Part shown: one piece after another, positions 1 through 10,021 of the stretch
Layout of the letters: every line of letters starts with the position of its first letter
Numbering within the stretch: position 1 is the stretch's first letter
From: Porphyromonas cangingivalis
GTDB lineage: Bacteria; Bacteroidota; Bacteroidia; Bacteroidales; Paludibacteraceae
Direction: 5' to 3'
DNA length: 64,000 nt
NCBI GenBank assembly: GCA_945902955.1
Contig: CAMDNO010000001.1
Location: 38,724 to 102,723 of the forward strand
The notes under the pieces: model-generated
The model's input: only the letters and a program-made list of their open reading frames with translations
What the model was told of the DNA's origin: nothing
Databases searched by the model: none
Made by a program: the position numbers and the translations under genes

Positions 1-1126
1 CATGTAAAAATCCAGCTGCACCAACTCCCTTGATAAAGCGCTCTCCAATTGTATCATGCTTTAACGGCGATTTTGCCCACCAGCCATTCCAGTTCCATTC
101 AGTTGCAGCTATCGGATAACCCGATTTAATCGCGTTATCCAATATTTTCTCGTTGAACTCCGAGTATCCATTTTTGTTGATGTTTGGAACTGAAATCCAG
201 CATTTCCATATTTCTTCCTGCGTAAGAGAGTCCATAGGATATATTTGTTCACCTTTCCTGACTTCTTTGATACTCCAGGGTTTGTAACTGTGAAAAGCAA
301 TGTAATCAATTTTATTCCCAAATTTTACTCTCAGCGGGTTTGTTAAATCTAAGCAATTCCCATCGACAATAATTTTGACATTTGGCGCAATTTTTTCAAA
401 CAAGTCAATATAGATCTTCAAGCATTTCATATAGTGCTTAACCGACTCCTTTTCAATGGGATTTGTTTGATGCAAAGTTTTGTCGAAAAACCAGGGTTCG
501 TTGCCTATTTGCACATACTTTACAGGGTAAGGTTTTAAATGACCGTTCAGGGCACGTAACTTAGCCCACCTTGTAAGGTCGTATGGTAAATTTTTCGAAG
601 TGTCGGCAAGGCAATAGGCCAATAAAGCTGCCTGTTCAAGGGCTGCCTGTCGTATCGGCTTTTTTTTAAGATAAGCATCGCCTAAGTTTACTACTAACAC
701 CATGTCAGCTCCTAATCGTTCACATAGTTCCCCTGCATCGTCGTACCCAAAGCCTGTAGTTACCGAATCTTTTTTTATCCTTATTTTTGACGGACGCTTT
801 ACTTCCCGGCCGGGAATATTATCCACCAGAGTCGTCCAATCAAGATAATCCACATCCGTACCTCCCGGAAATCGCAATACAGGTATTTGCATTTGGCTCA
901 GCTGCGGAAAAATACCCGCCTGAAGCGTATCGCTGTTTTGTAAATAGGCAGCTTCGGCGCCTATTTCACCACCCCAACTCGGACGTTCAAGAAAATGACC
1001 AAACAAATTACGATCAATTTTGCCTACAACAGTTGGTGTTATTCTAAATTCAGGAATTAACTCCTGACTTAAAATCGTCAGAGAAGAGCTAAGAAGCAGT
1101 AAAATAAATACAAGTGTTTTTTTCAT
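1..1126 (-). CDS. Alpha-L-arabinofuranosidase-like glycoside hydrolase (GH51-like), 3' end beyond window
   Basis: Not in the ORF list because it has no stop inside the window. Reverse frame from ATG at 1126 reads MKKTLVFILLLLSSSLTILSQELIPEF...VGKIDRNLFGHFLERPSWGGEIGAEAAYLQ...VLRFPGGTDVDYLDW...VQIGNEPWFF...AATEWNWNGWW. Signal peptide, GNE acid/base-like motif and TEWN nucleophile-like motif. Confidence 0.75.
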   Translation of the reverse strand, partial: MKKTLVFILLLLSSSLTILSQELIPEFRITPTVVGKIDRNLFGHFLERPSWGGEIGAEAAYLQNSDTLQAGIFPQLSQMQIPVLRFPGGTDVDYLDWTTLVDNIPGREVKRPSKIRIKKDSVTTGFGYDDAGELCERLGADMVLVVNLGDAYLKKKPIRQAALEQAALLAYCLADTSKNLPYDLTRWAKLRALNGHLKPYPVKYVQIGNEPWFFDKTLHQTNPIEKESVKHYMKCLKIYIDLFEKIAPNVKIIVDGNCLDLTNPLRVKFGNKIDYIAFHSYKPWSIKEVRKGEQIYPMDSLTQEEIWKCWISVPNINKNGYSEFNEKILDNAIKSGYPIAATEWNWNGWWAKSPLKHDTIGERFIKGVGAAGFLH

Positions 1127-1159
1127 TTTAAAAATCAAATTTTATTGAGCAATTTAATC

Positions 1160-1224
1160 AGAGTTTTACTTCACAGCTGAATTACCATGGCCATGGATGT
1201 GAAGTAGTTACATGTTCGTTTCAT
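1160..1224 (-). promoter_or_regulatory. ATGAAACG leader plus hairpin element, copy 3 (upstream of the GH51-like gene)
   Basis: Minus strand: ATGAAACGAACATGTAACT-ACTTCACA...TGTGAAGT. Perfect 8-bp stem (1168-1175 with 1198-1205); leader ATG at 1224 lies 98 nt before the gene ATG at 1126. Confidence 0.45.
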
Positions 1225-1252
1225 ACGGGAGTTTTTATTACTGAATAATTTT

Positions 1253-3520
1253 TTAATTTGATTGAAGAATAATGGGGTTTTGCCCGTCGAATTTGAATCG
1301 TACAAGTTCGTTTCCTTTAAAAATACGCGGACCTTCGGCCTGTCCCTTTGCCGATATTTTAAATTTTTCGAGTGAAACTTGCAAGTCAATATATGCTGAT
1401 TTTCCGGGTTTTATTACAATCTTAAATTTATTATTTTTCCAATCCCCGCTAATTTGAGCACCTCCTAAAGTTGTTATATCGTTAAAGGCAAAAGATTTTT
1501 TATACCAATCTGAGTGAATGCAACCCAATACATCAACATATCCTTGCCAATCCTGCACTAACATATCGGTAATACCTTGCTGATAAAGTCCCATCATTGG
1601 AAAATAGTATGATTTAGACACATGCCAACGCTCCCAGAAACTCGACTCGTAAAACTGAATCCACATTGGGTCGGCACCATGACAAGGTTGAATATTGTTA
1701 AGGTCCTTGAGTGCATTTTCGGGCGACTTCATACGACAAGACGCCAGAAAAAATTCACCTAAACTCCAACCATAGGTAAGCGGCTTTTTAGCATCGCCTG
1801 TGAGTAAATAGCGATTTTCGTATGCTTTTTGTGTTGCCGACTGCTTAGTAACCATATAAGGCATTGGCAGATAAGCAATAGGATTGAGTTGTACCGGATG
1901 TTTTTGTTTTCCCATGGGTCTGTTGTCGCCTTCGTAGGTCGTGTAAATACCGTTTTCACGCTTGATATTCGCCCGATTCATTCCCTTCGTTTTCATATCG
2001 TTAGCCAAACTAAGCCACAAAGTATCACCCGTAATCGCAGCAGCCTGAACAACCAGTCCGGCAACATACTCCGCACTAAAGCTTGCACACAGTAAGTTCC
2101 GAAGATTTCCGTCGGTCGAAGAATGTTCATCCTGTCCACGAGCTTTTTCGTGATAAATATCGTACGAACCCACGCTGTTTTTTGTCGAAATATTTTTATA
2201 ATACTCAAACACATCCCGTATTATCGGGTAATACTTTTTTAGAAATGCAGTATCGCCACTGTATTTGTAATAATGCCAAACAATAGCTGCCACATAAGCC
2301 GGATTGTGTAATTCGTAGGAATCGGGCGAAACTACTTTTTCTTTCTCAAAGTTATCCCAATCGGTATATGGTGGTGTCCATGGATAAAATGCGCCTTCAA
2401 CCCCCACTATTCGTTTACAGTATTTTCGTACATCTGGCAGTACATCCAACCAATATTGGATAGCCTTTTCGGCTCGTTCAAAATTACCCATACGTGGAAG
2501 ATTTTCGGCCACAAAATATACGTCCTGTGGAAAAGTAAAACCCCAGATATTACTATTTAATCCACTAGGAATCATGGGCTTTTCTGTTATCAATGGAAAG
2601 TTACAAAGGGTGTAATACTTCATTCGCGTCCATATTTTCTGCAACCTTTCGTCGGGTACATTTATCCACGATTGTTTCCACTCCTGTTCCCATAATGCCG
2701 CATGTGACTGTTTTAAATTTTCAAAACTCTCTGTAAGTGAGTTCTTTACATCCATATCAGGGCGTTGAACCAAAATTCGAAGGTCATTTGTACCATTTTG
2801 AAGTTTAACAATCAATTTCGTTCCTATATTTTGAAACTCAGCTCCGGGACATGAAATTGTCCATGAAGTTTGGCTTAAATCAGTTGATGAAATAACATGA
2901 GCCTCGTGTTTTTTTACATCAAATCTAAGTTTAACTGGCAACACTTTGCTTGTTTTCGTATCATTGTTCTGCGCTTTCGATGTTTCACATTCAATTTCCA
3001 GTACAATTTCTTTATCCGGATTGGTTGTGTTTCGGTAAATATTATACAAAAACAAATTCGGAATAGTTTGGTGTGCAAATGCCTGAATTTTAGTCTCACC
3101 ATACAGATTATACGAAGTAGTAAGCACGCCCGTAAACAAATCTAACTCCTGTCGGTAATTTTTAGCGTCCACTAGATTATACACACTTGTATTATCAGCA
3201 AAGCGTGCATTGATGAAGAATAATGGAAACTGAATATGATTTCCCCGGGGCGAAGTTCCGTAATTCCCAATGTATCCAATGTGCGTACGACCTTCGGGTG
3301 CGCCGGTGTAAGGTCTGCTCTGAAACCCCATGTGGTCAAAACAACCACCCAAAATTCCATTCGCCACATAAAGCGGTACGTGCGAATATCCTGTCTGGAA
3401 AAATACTGAATCGTAAACTATATTCGATGCTCGAACAATACTTGCAACAGTATTTGTTTTCGCATTTAAATATAGATTAGATGTAATAATTAATGAAATC
3501 AAAATAGTTATATTTCTCAT
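1253..3520 (-). CDS. Secreted six-hairpin-type glycosidase (GH95/GH65-like, family uncertain)
   Basis: 755-aa ORF with N-terminal signal; segments such as SGLNSNIWGFTFPQDVYFVAENLPRMGNFERAEKAIQYWLDVLPDVRKYCKRI and GAFYPWTPPYTDW resemble (alpha/alpha)6 glycosidases. Confidence 0.5.
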   Translation of the reverse strand: MRNITILISLIITSNLYLNAKTNTVASIVRASNIVYDSVFFQTGYSHVPLYVANGILGGCFDHMGFQSRPYTGAPEGRTHIGYIGNYGTSPRGNHIQFPLFFINARFADNTSVYNLVDAKNYRQELDLFTGVLTTSYNLYGETKIQAFAHQTIPNLFLYNIYRNTTNPDKEIVLEIECETSKAQNNDTKTSKVLPVKLRFDVKKHEAHVISSTDLSQTSWTISCPGAEFQNIGTKLIVKLQNGTNDLRILVQRPDMDVKNSLTESFENLKQSHAALWEQEWKQSWINVPDERLQKIWTRMKYYTLCNFPLITEKPMIPSGLNSNIWGFTFPQDVYFVAENLPRMGNFERAEKAIQYWLDVLPDVRKYCKRIVGVEGAFYPWTPPYTDWDNFEKEKVVSPDSYELHNPAYVAAIVWHYYKYSGDTAFLKKYYPIIRDVFEYYKNISTKNSVGSYDIYHEKARGQDEHSSTDGNLRNLLCASFSAEYVAGLVVQAAAITGDTLWLSLANDMKTKGMNRANIKRENGIYTTYEGDNRPMGKQKHPVQLNPIAYLPMPYMVTKQSATQKAYENRYLLTGDAKKPLTYGWSLGEFFLASCRMKSPENALKDLNNIQPCHGADPMWIQFYESSFWERWHVSKSYYFPMMGLYQQGITDMLVQDWQGYVDVLGCIHSDWYKKSFAFNDITTLGGAQISGDWKNNKFKIVIKPGKSAYIDLQVSLEKFKISAKGQAEGPRIFKGNELVRFKFDGQNPIILQSN

Positions 3521-3598
3521 TTTTTAATTATAAATTGTGTTTTATATTTTTCTATAGTATTGTGGTTCTATTTTTAAAATGACAAAGTATAATAACCA

Positions 3599-5863
3599 CT
3601 ATCTCCAATTGATATTTGGTTTTGCACCCATTTCGAAAACTAATTTGGTACCATCAAGTATATCACTATGACTAATAAATGGTTTAGAAATAAGCCTTCC
3701 ATCTAATGTGACTTTTTGAACATATTTATTCGCTTCTGATAGATTATTGGCAATAATCTCTAATTTTAAAGGTTTCCCATTAGCAGTATAATTCATGATT
3801 ATTTTTGGAAATTGTGGCGCTCCAATTGCGTAAATTCCCGAAGCGGGCGTAACAGGGTAAAATCCCATAACACTAAAAAGATACCAAGCCGACATTTGTC
3901 CACAATCATCATTACCATTCAGACCATCAGGTGCATTTTTATAATTGATAGCTGTATGTGTTCTGGCAAGTTCCTGCGTTTTCCATGGCTGTCCGCAATA
4001 ATTGTAAAGATAAATATAATGATGACCAGGTTCATTGTCGTGTTTGTAATGCTTTTCAGAAAAATTTTGGTCCAATTTTGCCGCAAATTTTTCGTTACCA
4101 CCCATCAACTCAATTGTACCAGGTATATCATGCATGGCACCAAAAAGATAGGTCCATGGACTTCCTTCGGTAAAGCCATGTTGAGGAAACAAACTCCAAT
4201 CACCTTTGAAATGGCGAGGTGAAAAGAAACCAGTTTCGTGATTATAAAGATTTTTATAATTTTTAGACCATTGCATCAGCTTATTATAGTCTTCTGTTTT
4301 ACCTAAATCTTTAGCAACCTGTGCCACGCAGTAGTCGTCAATTCCATATTCGATGGTTCTCGAAACGGATTCGGCCTTGTAATCATGTGCAACGTAGCCT
4401 ATTGAATGATAAAACTGCAATCCCGCTCGTCCCTCGTAACACGACCATGGCTGCCTATCGAGCATCTTATTTGTTGAGCCATCGCATTCAGTAGCCATCA
4501 TGGCATCTTTACGCATTGCTTCATACGCAAGATTAATATCATAATTTCGAATTCCCTTTACATAAGCATCGGCTATCACAGCATCTGCATGCGTACCAAT
4601 CATAATATTTGTTTCGGCTGGATTAGGCCACATGGGCAACCAGCCACCCTGCTGATACATTTGAAGCATTGATGTTATCATATCGGCAGTTCGTTCGGGT
4701 TGCATAAAAATAAGAAATGGATGCAATGCCCGAAAAGTATCCCAAAGTGAAAAATCAGTATATGAAACACCATTATGAACACTATCATCAAAGGCACTGT
4801 AGTATTTACCATATTCCGAAAATTGGCGGGGAAATAACAAACTGTGATAATAGGCTGTATAAAAAATAGTTTTTTGATTGTCGTCTACACCTTCAATTTT
4901 TATTTTCTCAAGCTCTTTTTGCCAAGTTATTCTTGTTTGGTTTTTAATTCTATCAAAATCCCAGTCAGGGATTTCTTTCGTTAGATTTTCTCTTGCTTGC
5001 TCAACACTAATAAATGAAGTAGCTATTTTTACTTTTACAATTTCGTTGTTTTTTGTTGAAAAACTAATATATGCACCTAATCGTTTTTTTGCAGATAGCT
5101 CTTTTACTAAAGGCAAAATAGAATCGTTGTTCCAGGTGCCATAGGTGGAGAATGGTTTATCGCATTTAATTACAAAATATCCTTTGAAGTTTTTAAGTTC
5201 GGGCATAAGATTGAGACTATGACGATCAGGATTGTAACCCGTAATTTCATTTCTCTCATTGTTAATTGAAATATAAGCCTCGATGTTTCTTAGTCTATTT
5301 TCTTTTGAATTTAAAGTCGGTTTCCTTGAATCATCATCTATATTTAATGCTTGAAATACCAAATGCGATTCGTTTGATTTTGGGAAAGTAAATTTAAAAA
5401 TGCCACAACGCTCTGTTGCAGCAATTTCAGCATTTATTGAATTGGTATTATTCGCCTTCATTTTTACCGAATAATAATATGGACTCACCACTTCATCGCT
5501 ATGCTTAAACCCTAGTTTTCGCTTTTCTGGGTGTGTTTTTAATACACCTATTTCGGGCATTACAGATACGTAGCCATAATCTCCCATCCAAACGGTAGGT
5601 TGATGCGAAGCAGTGAATCCTAATATAGTAGTATCTTCATAAACGTAATACATTCTACTAATTCTATTTTCGCAAGTTTGTGCTGAAAAATTTGTCATAG
5701 TAAATGGAGGCCCTACACTTAAAGCCAATCCGCCTTCTCCCTTTTCGGCAGTACCGATATAGCAGTTAACAAAATCAACTTCTTGTTTTTTATTGTTCGA
5801 TTTTTGTGCCGAACAACAAATGTAACCTATTAAAAAAAAAATGATTAAAAGAAATAGTCTCAT
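3599..5863 (-). CDS. GH92 alpha-mannosidase family protein
   Basis: 754 aa; characteristic GLNGNDDCGQMSAWYLFSVMGFYPVTPASGIYAIGAPQFPK C-terminal motif and NCYIGTAEKGEGG...VGPPF N-terminus. Confidence 0.92.
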   Translation of the reverse strand: MRLFLLIIFFLIGYICCSAQKSNNKKQEVDFVNCYIGTAEKGEGGLALSVGPPFTMTNFSAQTCENRISRMYYVYEDTTILGFTASHQPTVWMGDYGYVSVMPEIGVLKTHPEKRKLGFKHSDEVVSPYYYSVKMKANNTNSINAEIAATERCGIFKFTFPKSNESHLVFQALNIDDDSRKPTLNSKENRLRNIEAYISINNERNEITGYNPDRHSLNLMPELKNFKGYFVIKCDKPFSTYGTWNNDSILPLVKELSAKKRLGAYISFSTKNNEIVKVKIATSFISVEQARENLTKEIPDWDFDRIKNQTRITWQKELEKIKIEGVDDNQKTIFYTAYYHSLLFPRQFSEYGKYYSAFDDSVHNGVSYTDFSLWDTFRALHPFLIFMQPERTADMITSMLQMYQQGGWLPMWPNPAETNIMIGTHADAVIADAYVKGIRNYDINLAYEAMRKDAMMATECDGSTNKMLDRQPWSCYEGRAGLQFYHSIGYVAHDYKAESVSRTIEYGIDDYCVAQVAKDLGKTEDYNKLMQWSKNYKNLYNHETGFFSPRHFKGDWSLFPQHGFTEGSPWTYLFGAMHDIPGTIELMGGNEKFAAKLDQNFSEKHYKHDNEPGHHYIYLYNYCGQPWKTQELARTHTAINYKNAPDGLNGNDDCGQMSAWYLFSVMGFYPVTPASGIYAIGAPQFPKIIMNYTANGKPLKLEIIANNLSEANKYVQKVTLDGRLISKPFISHSDILDGTKLVFEMGAKPNINWR

Positions 5864-5967
5864 TTAATTATTATTAAAGATGGATAATTTGTTTAAATAA
5901 TTGAATCGAAATAATGCCATATCTTATTGTTTAACAAATACACATAAATAGAATGTAGATTTCTATA

Positions 5968-8379
5968 CTATTCCAATTGCTTAATTCTATTTTCTCCTGT
6001 AACCAATTTAACTTTTTGACCTTCCCAACTAAATGAAGCATCCATGCCTTCTGGAATATTAATTGTGCCGGACACATCCGATTTGCTCTTATTCAGAAGG
6101 ATTTTTACATCGCCCAGCGCGCTCGGATATACTGCATTTATGGAGTTAAGTTCGCCAAAAGCAGGACTAATCTGCACTTTCCTGTGACCAGGAGAAAGCG
6201 GTCGGATACCGCACACAGTACTAAAGAAGAAATGATTAGGCGCCGAACTCCAGGGGTGACATTCCGAACGCACGTCGCCTCTGCGTACCCGCTCGAGCGG
6301 CTCTTCCACAAAAGTTGTGAGATTGAGTTTTTTCATATAGGCCCATTCCGATAATTCGGGCATAAACTTTTCGCGTTGGTTTGTTTTGTTCATAGCCTCA
6401 AAGAGGTAAACGTGCAAATACAAATCAACCTGACCAAACCACTCTTTTGGCTCCAACAATTTATTTAGTAGCACTTTAGCCTCTTTACCGGTAGAAGCTT
6501 CGGCAACAATGGCCAGCAAATTAGTGATTTGGCTCACTTGTTGGTTGGTGGGCGATTCGGTGTAAAAACCATCGGCATTTTTGCATAGTTTATTCACCGC
6601 TTTACAAATGGTATCGGCACGCTTTTGGTACAAGTCTGCCATTTGTTTATTGCCTGTAAATTTAAAAATATCGGCTGCATGGCGCAACGAATAAGCATAT
6701 TGCAGGCTATAAAGTGTGCTTCCTGCTCCTTCAACGGAACCGGGCGAAACGCCGTTTTTATAACCTTGAGGCCATGCAAAGGCAGGCCACCATTCAATTT
6801 TCCCCAACAAACCATTTTTATCCATTCTTCTTTCGAACCAATGCAAAACACTTTCAATTCCTAATTCGAAATTAGCAATAAAAGCTTTATCATCTTTCCA
6901 CATCATGTAATCGTGAATTTGGTCAATCCACATAAGCGAATACGATGGAATAATAAGGTGGAACATAGCCGGATAGGCGGCATAAGTCAGCCCCTCAGGA
7001 ATGCGTGACTGGTCTACTTGTGTTAAGAAATTTCGTGTGAGGCGGTCGTCGCCCGAAAGAGTCAGGAGCGACAAGTTGTGTACGCGCGAGTCGCCCACAT
7101 ATTGCAATTGCTCGTAATAGGCATCCGACATTAATAAATCCTGAGCGCAAATACTGACCGTACGCCACCCTGCCTCCATTATCCAATCGGTCAACGCATT
7201 GGAAGCATCGAATTTTGCCCGTAAATCGATGGGAGCCGAACTGCTTACATGCTGATAATCGGCAATAGTCAGAGCATCGTTTTTTGTTTCAATATCCAAC
7301 TGAATATAGCGGAATGTACGAATGGAACTCGGTTTAAACAGCCGGTTTTCGCCACCATCGGGAAGAAAAATATCTTTAATGCCAATCATTCGTTTCCCTT
7401 CAATATCGTTTCGGTCGCCGCGGGGCGAATTGTTGTTGACAAACATATTTTCGGAATAACTTACCTGTACACGACTTCCTTTTCCACCACTTACCAGCAT
7501 TTCGGGGTATCCGGCAGAGTGTTGATTTTGATCAATTAAAATGCTTACTTTCCTATTGGCAGGTATTGTGAGGGCTCCTTTTTGATGAATGAAATTCTCA
7601 TTTTTTTCTATACCATCTGTTCTACGAATGGTATAGAAAGGCATTTTTATTTCGCGAAGCATGCCTACCGTGCGCGGAACAAGTAATTTTGCTCCGGCAT
7701 ACACAATTCCTATCGACCCCGTCACATTGCGGGTGGCTGCTTTGTCCATCCATTGTGCAGCCGACCAGTTCGAATCATCAAATTCGGGTTTCTCCCATCC
7801 CCACGGATACAATTCACCGTTGATATTTTCGGGCTGAAAAGCAACGTACAGACCAAAATCGACACTCGTTCTGTCCATCATCCAGTTCACAATATTCGGC
7901 GAATAAGCCCGATTGTGATAACATTTCCAATCGCGGTCATTTGTGTTTACTATACTTTCAACATCCGTTTCGCCCTGCATAATAAATGAAGTCATTTGCG
8001 AAAATACGCTGAAAGAACGCTTTGCGCCCCAGTTGACAACCTCTACTGCAATGGTATTTTTGCCCGCTTTCAGCTGGGGAGCAATATCAATAGTTTCGTA
8101 AAACCAATGTTGTATATCGCCACGAGCCGGACCGCGCGTAATGTAGTTGCCGTTTACAAACAATCGGTAATGATTATCGGCCGAAAGGTGAATTACGAAA
8201 CGTTCTGGCTTGGTTGCTAATTCAAAATTTCGTCGAAATAAAATCATTGCTGCCGATTCAGGCTCTACAGTTGGGTGCCCAATCCAAGGAGCTGACCATT
8301 TAACAGGCTCAGATGCAAATAGCTGCATACAAGTAAAGACGAGTATCACGAAAGTTGAAATACTTTTTATCATTTTCAT
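5968..8379 (-). CDS. Alpha-L-rhamnosidase-like protein (GH78-type six-hairpin)
   Basis: 803 aa; beta-sandwich N-terminus (FRRNFELATKPERFVIHLSADNHYRLFVNGNYITRGPARGD) plus catalytic domain with DLLMSDAYYEQLQYVGDSRVHNLSLL and RSECHPWSSAPNHFFFSTVCGIRPLSPGHRKVQISP. Confidence 0.85.
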   Translation of the reverse strand: MKMIKSISTFVILVFTCMQLFASEPVKWSAPWIGHPTVEPESAAMILFRRNFELATKPERFVIHLSADNHYRLFVNGNYITRGPARGDIQHWFYETIDIAPQLKAGKNTIAVEVVNWGAKRSFSVFSQMTSFIMQGETDVESIVNTNDRDWKCYHNRAYSPNIVNWMMDRTSVDFGLYVAFQPENINGELYPWGWEKPEFDDSNWSAAQWMDKAATRNVTGSIGIVYAGAKLLVPRTVGMLREIKMPFYTIRRTDGIEKNENFIHQKGALTIPANRKVSILIDQNQHSAGYPEMLVSGGKGSRVQVSYSENMFVNNNSPRGDRNDIEGKRMIGIKDIFLPDGGENRLFKPSSIRTFRYIQLDIETKNDALTIADYQHVSSSAPIDLRAKFDASNALTDWIMEAGWRTVSICAQDLLMSDAYYEQLQYVGDSRVHNLSLLTLSGDDRLTRNFLTQVDQSRIPEGLTYAAYPAMFHLIIPSYSLMWIDQIHDYMMWKDDKAFIANFELGIESVLHWFERRMDKNGLLGKIEWWPAFAWPQGYKNGVSPGSVEGAGSTLYSLQYAYSLRHAADIFKFTGNKQMADLYQKRADTICKAVNKLCKNADGFYTESPTNQQVSQITNLLAIVAEASTGKEAKVLLNKLLEPKEWFGQVDLYLHVYLFEAMNKTNQREKFMPELSEWAYMKKLNLTTFVEEPLERVRRGDVRSECHPWSSAPNHFFFSTVCGIRPLSPGHRKVQISPAFGELNSINAVYPSALGDVKILLNKSKSDVSGTINIPEGMDASFSWEGQKVKLVTGENRIKQLE

Positions 8380-8389
8380 TAAAATTGAT

Positions 8390-9970
8390 TTATTTAGTTT
8401 TGAAATTTACTAGTATCGGTTTCAAAATTGCTTTCCATATTTTGTAACCATCCGCATTCAAATGTGTTTTGTCATTCAAAAATAGTTCCGGCTTGGGTTG
8501 TCCGTTTTCGTCCAAAATGCCCTTCGACACATCTACGTAAACAGCATTGTCGTATTTCCGAATCATTATCTGCAACAGCTCGTTTGCTTTAGCAAACTGC
8601 AATGGAAGATGCTTACGCGAAACAGCCATTACATTACTCAATACAATTACTTTTGTGCCCGGAAGTTCTTGCTTTACTTTTTTTATAAAAAGTTCTGTGT
8701 TTTTCACTATTGAGTCTTCATCTATCCCTGCTCCTAAATCGTTAGTGCCTGAATAATACACAATGGCTTTGGGACGGTATGGCAACACAATACGATTGAA
8801 AAAGTGCAGTGCATCGGCTGTTTGCGAACCACCAAAACCCCGATTAATGACTTTGATTTCGGGAAAATCTTCGGGTAAAGTACGCCACATCCTGATGCTC
8901 GAACTACCAATAAACAAAACCGCATTGGCAGGAGGAAAACTTTTTAGGTCATTTTTTTCGAATATCCGTATTTCGTTTTCGAACCTATTAGGTTTGGCTA
9001 CTTGGATATATAAATTTGGAACATCGGCAGGGAAAATGGTAGACACTTGGTTTTTACCATAGTAAATGCTGATAGGTTGAAAACTGTTAGCAATAAGTGA
9101 TTTGCTAAAATTAATACTTACTTCGGATGCATTACTTTTTTTGTAAAAAACAGATTCCTCAATCAACTCGTTGTTATACAACACCTTTAGCTCTTTGTGC
9201 TTTGGCAATTTTTCGGCAAATAATTTTACAACATACTGAGTAGTATCTTGCAACCAGGCACGAGTTGTAACTCTTTGCGAAACTTTTTTCGACGAATTAC
9301 TCAAAACAAATTCGTACATCGCATCACGATTAAGATAGGTGTCGTCGTTGTAATGCCAACTGTATTTTGTAGGTTTGCTTTTGCCATCCACATCGTTCAG
9401 ATAGAAATTAACAGCAATAGTATCACCTGCATTAGGCTGATAGTTTAATTCGCTGAAAGGCACAGTTATACGAACAAAATAACTATCTGTAGACTTTAGC
9501 TTTTCCACCCGCACTCCGGCCGGATTTATTGAAGAGCTTCCTGTGCGGTAATCCATTTTCGATAAAGCACCTTTGCTTTCGGAATTTGAAGGGTCGAGCG
9601 CAAGGAGGTATTGCACCATCTCGTTAGTACCTTTTCGTTTAGATAAAAACAATTCAATACCATCATTTTTTCCAAAAGGAGCTTTGTTATCAAAACAAAT
9701 ACTATCGTCATTAATGGTTGCCACGAAATAGAAATTGCTTTTATCCCAACTCATTGACACATCAGCCGAGAAACTCGCTCTATTACTTACACCAAAGGTA
9801 GAAGCTGACAAATGGGTAGAAAACCCACACTTTGCAAACTGCTCAAAACTTTTTGAATTTGATTTTTGCGAAAAGAGAGGCAATTTATATGGTTCTGAAA
9901 AGCCGTGATTAGCATTTGCAAAAAAGCATTGAATAAATAGAAGAGCTATAGTAACTAATTTTAGTTTCAT
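8390..9970 (-). CDS. SGNH/GDSL-family esterase with N-terminal CBM9-like domain
   Basis: 526 aa; block I FIGSSSIRMW, block III YYSGTNDLGAG, C-terminal NDKTHLNADGYKIW; N-terminal DVSMSWDKSNFYFVATINDDSI...DGIELFLS resembles CBM9-like domains. Confidence 0.8.
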   Translation of the reverse strand: MKLKLVTIALLFIQCFFANANHGFSEPYKLPLFSQKSNSKSFEQFAKCGFSTHLSASTFGVSNRASFSADVSMSWDKSNFYFVATINDDSICFDNKAPFGKNDGIELFLSKRKGTNEMVQYLLALDPSNSESKGALSKMDYRTGSSSINPAGVRVEKLKSTDSYFVRITVPFSELNYQPNAGDTIAVNFYLNDVDGKSKPTKYSWHYNDDTYLNRDAMYEFVLSNSSKKVSQRVTTRAWLQDTTQYVVKLFAEKLPKHKELKVLYNNELIEESVFYKKSNASEVSINFSKSLIANSFQPISIYYGKNQVSTIFPADVPNLYIQVAKPNRFENEIRIFEKNDLKSFPPANAVLFIGSSSIRMWRTLPEDFPEIKVINRGFGGSQTADALHFFNRIVLPYRPKAIVYYSGTNDLGAGIDEDSIVKNTELFIKKVKQELPGTKVIVLSNVMAVSRKHLPLQFAKANELLQIMIRKYDNAVYVDVSKGILDENGQPKPELFLNDKTHLNADGYKIWKAILKPILVNFKTK

Positions 9971-10021
9971 AAGTATTAGTATTTATGAGTTTTTGCAAAA
10001 GTACGTATATTATTCAGCTTT

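Noticed and set aside
1171-1389. 72-aa minus-strand ORF
   Set aside because: Overlaps the C-terminal coding part of 1253..3520 in another frame and has no signal of a real protein. Its last 17 codons are the mini-ORF discussed with the leader element.
3812-4222. 136-aa plus-strand ORF
   Set aside because: Lies fully antisense within the strong GH92 gene; like other ORFs antisense to CAZymes and sulfatases it has no recognisable domain.
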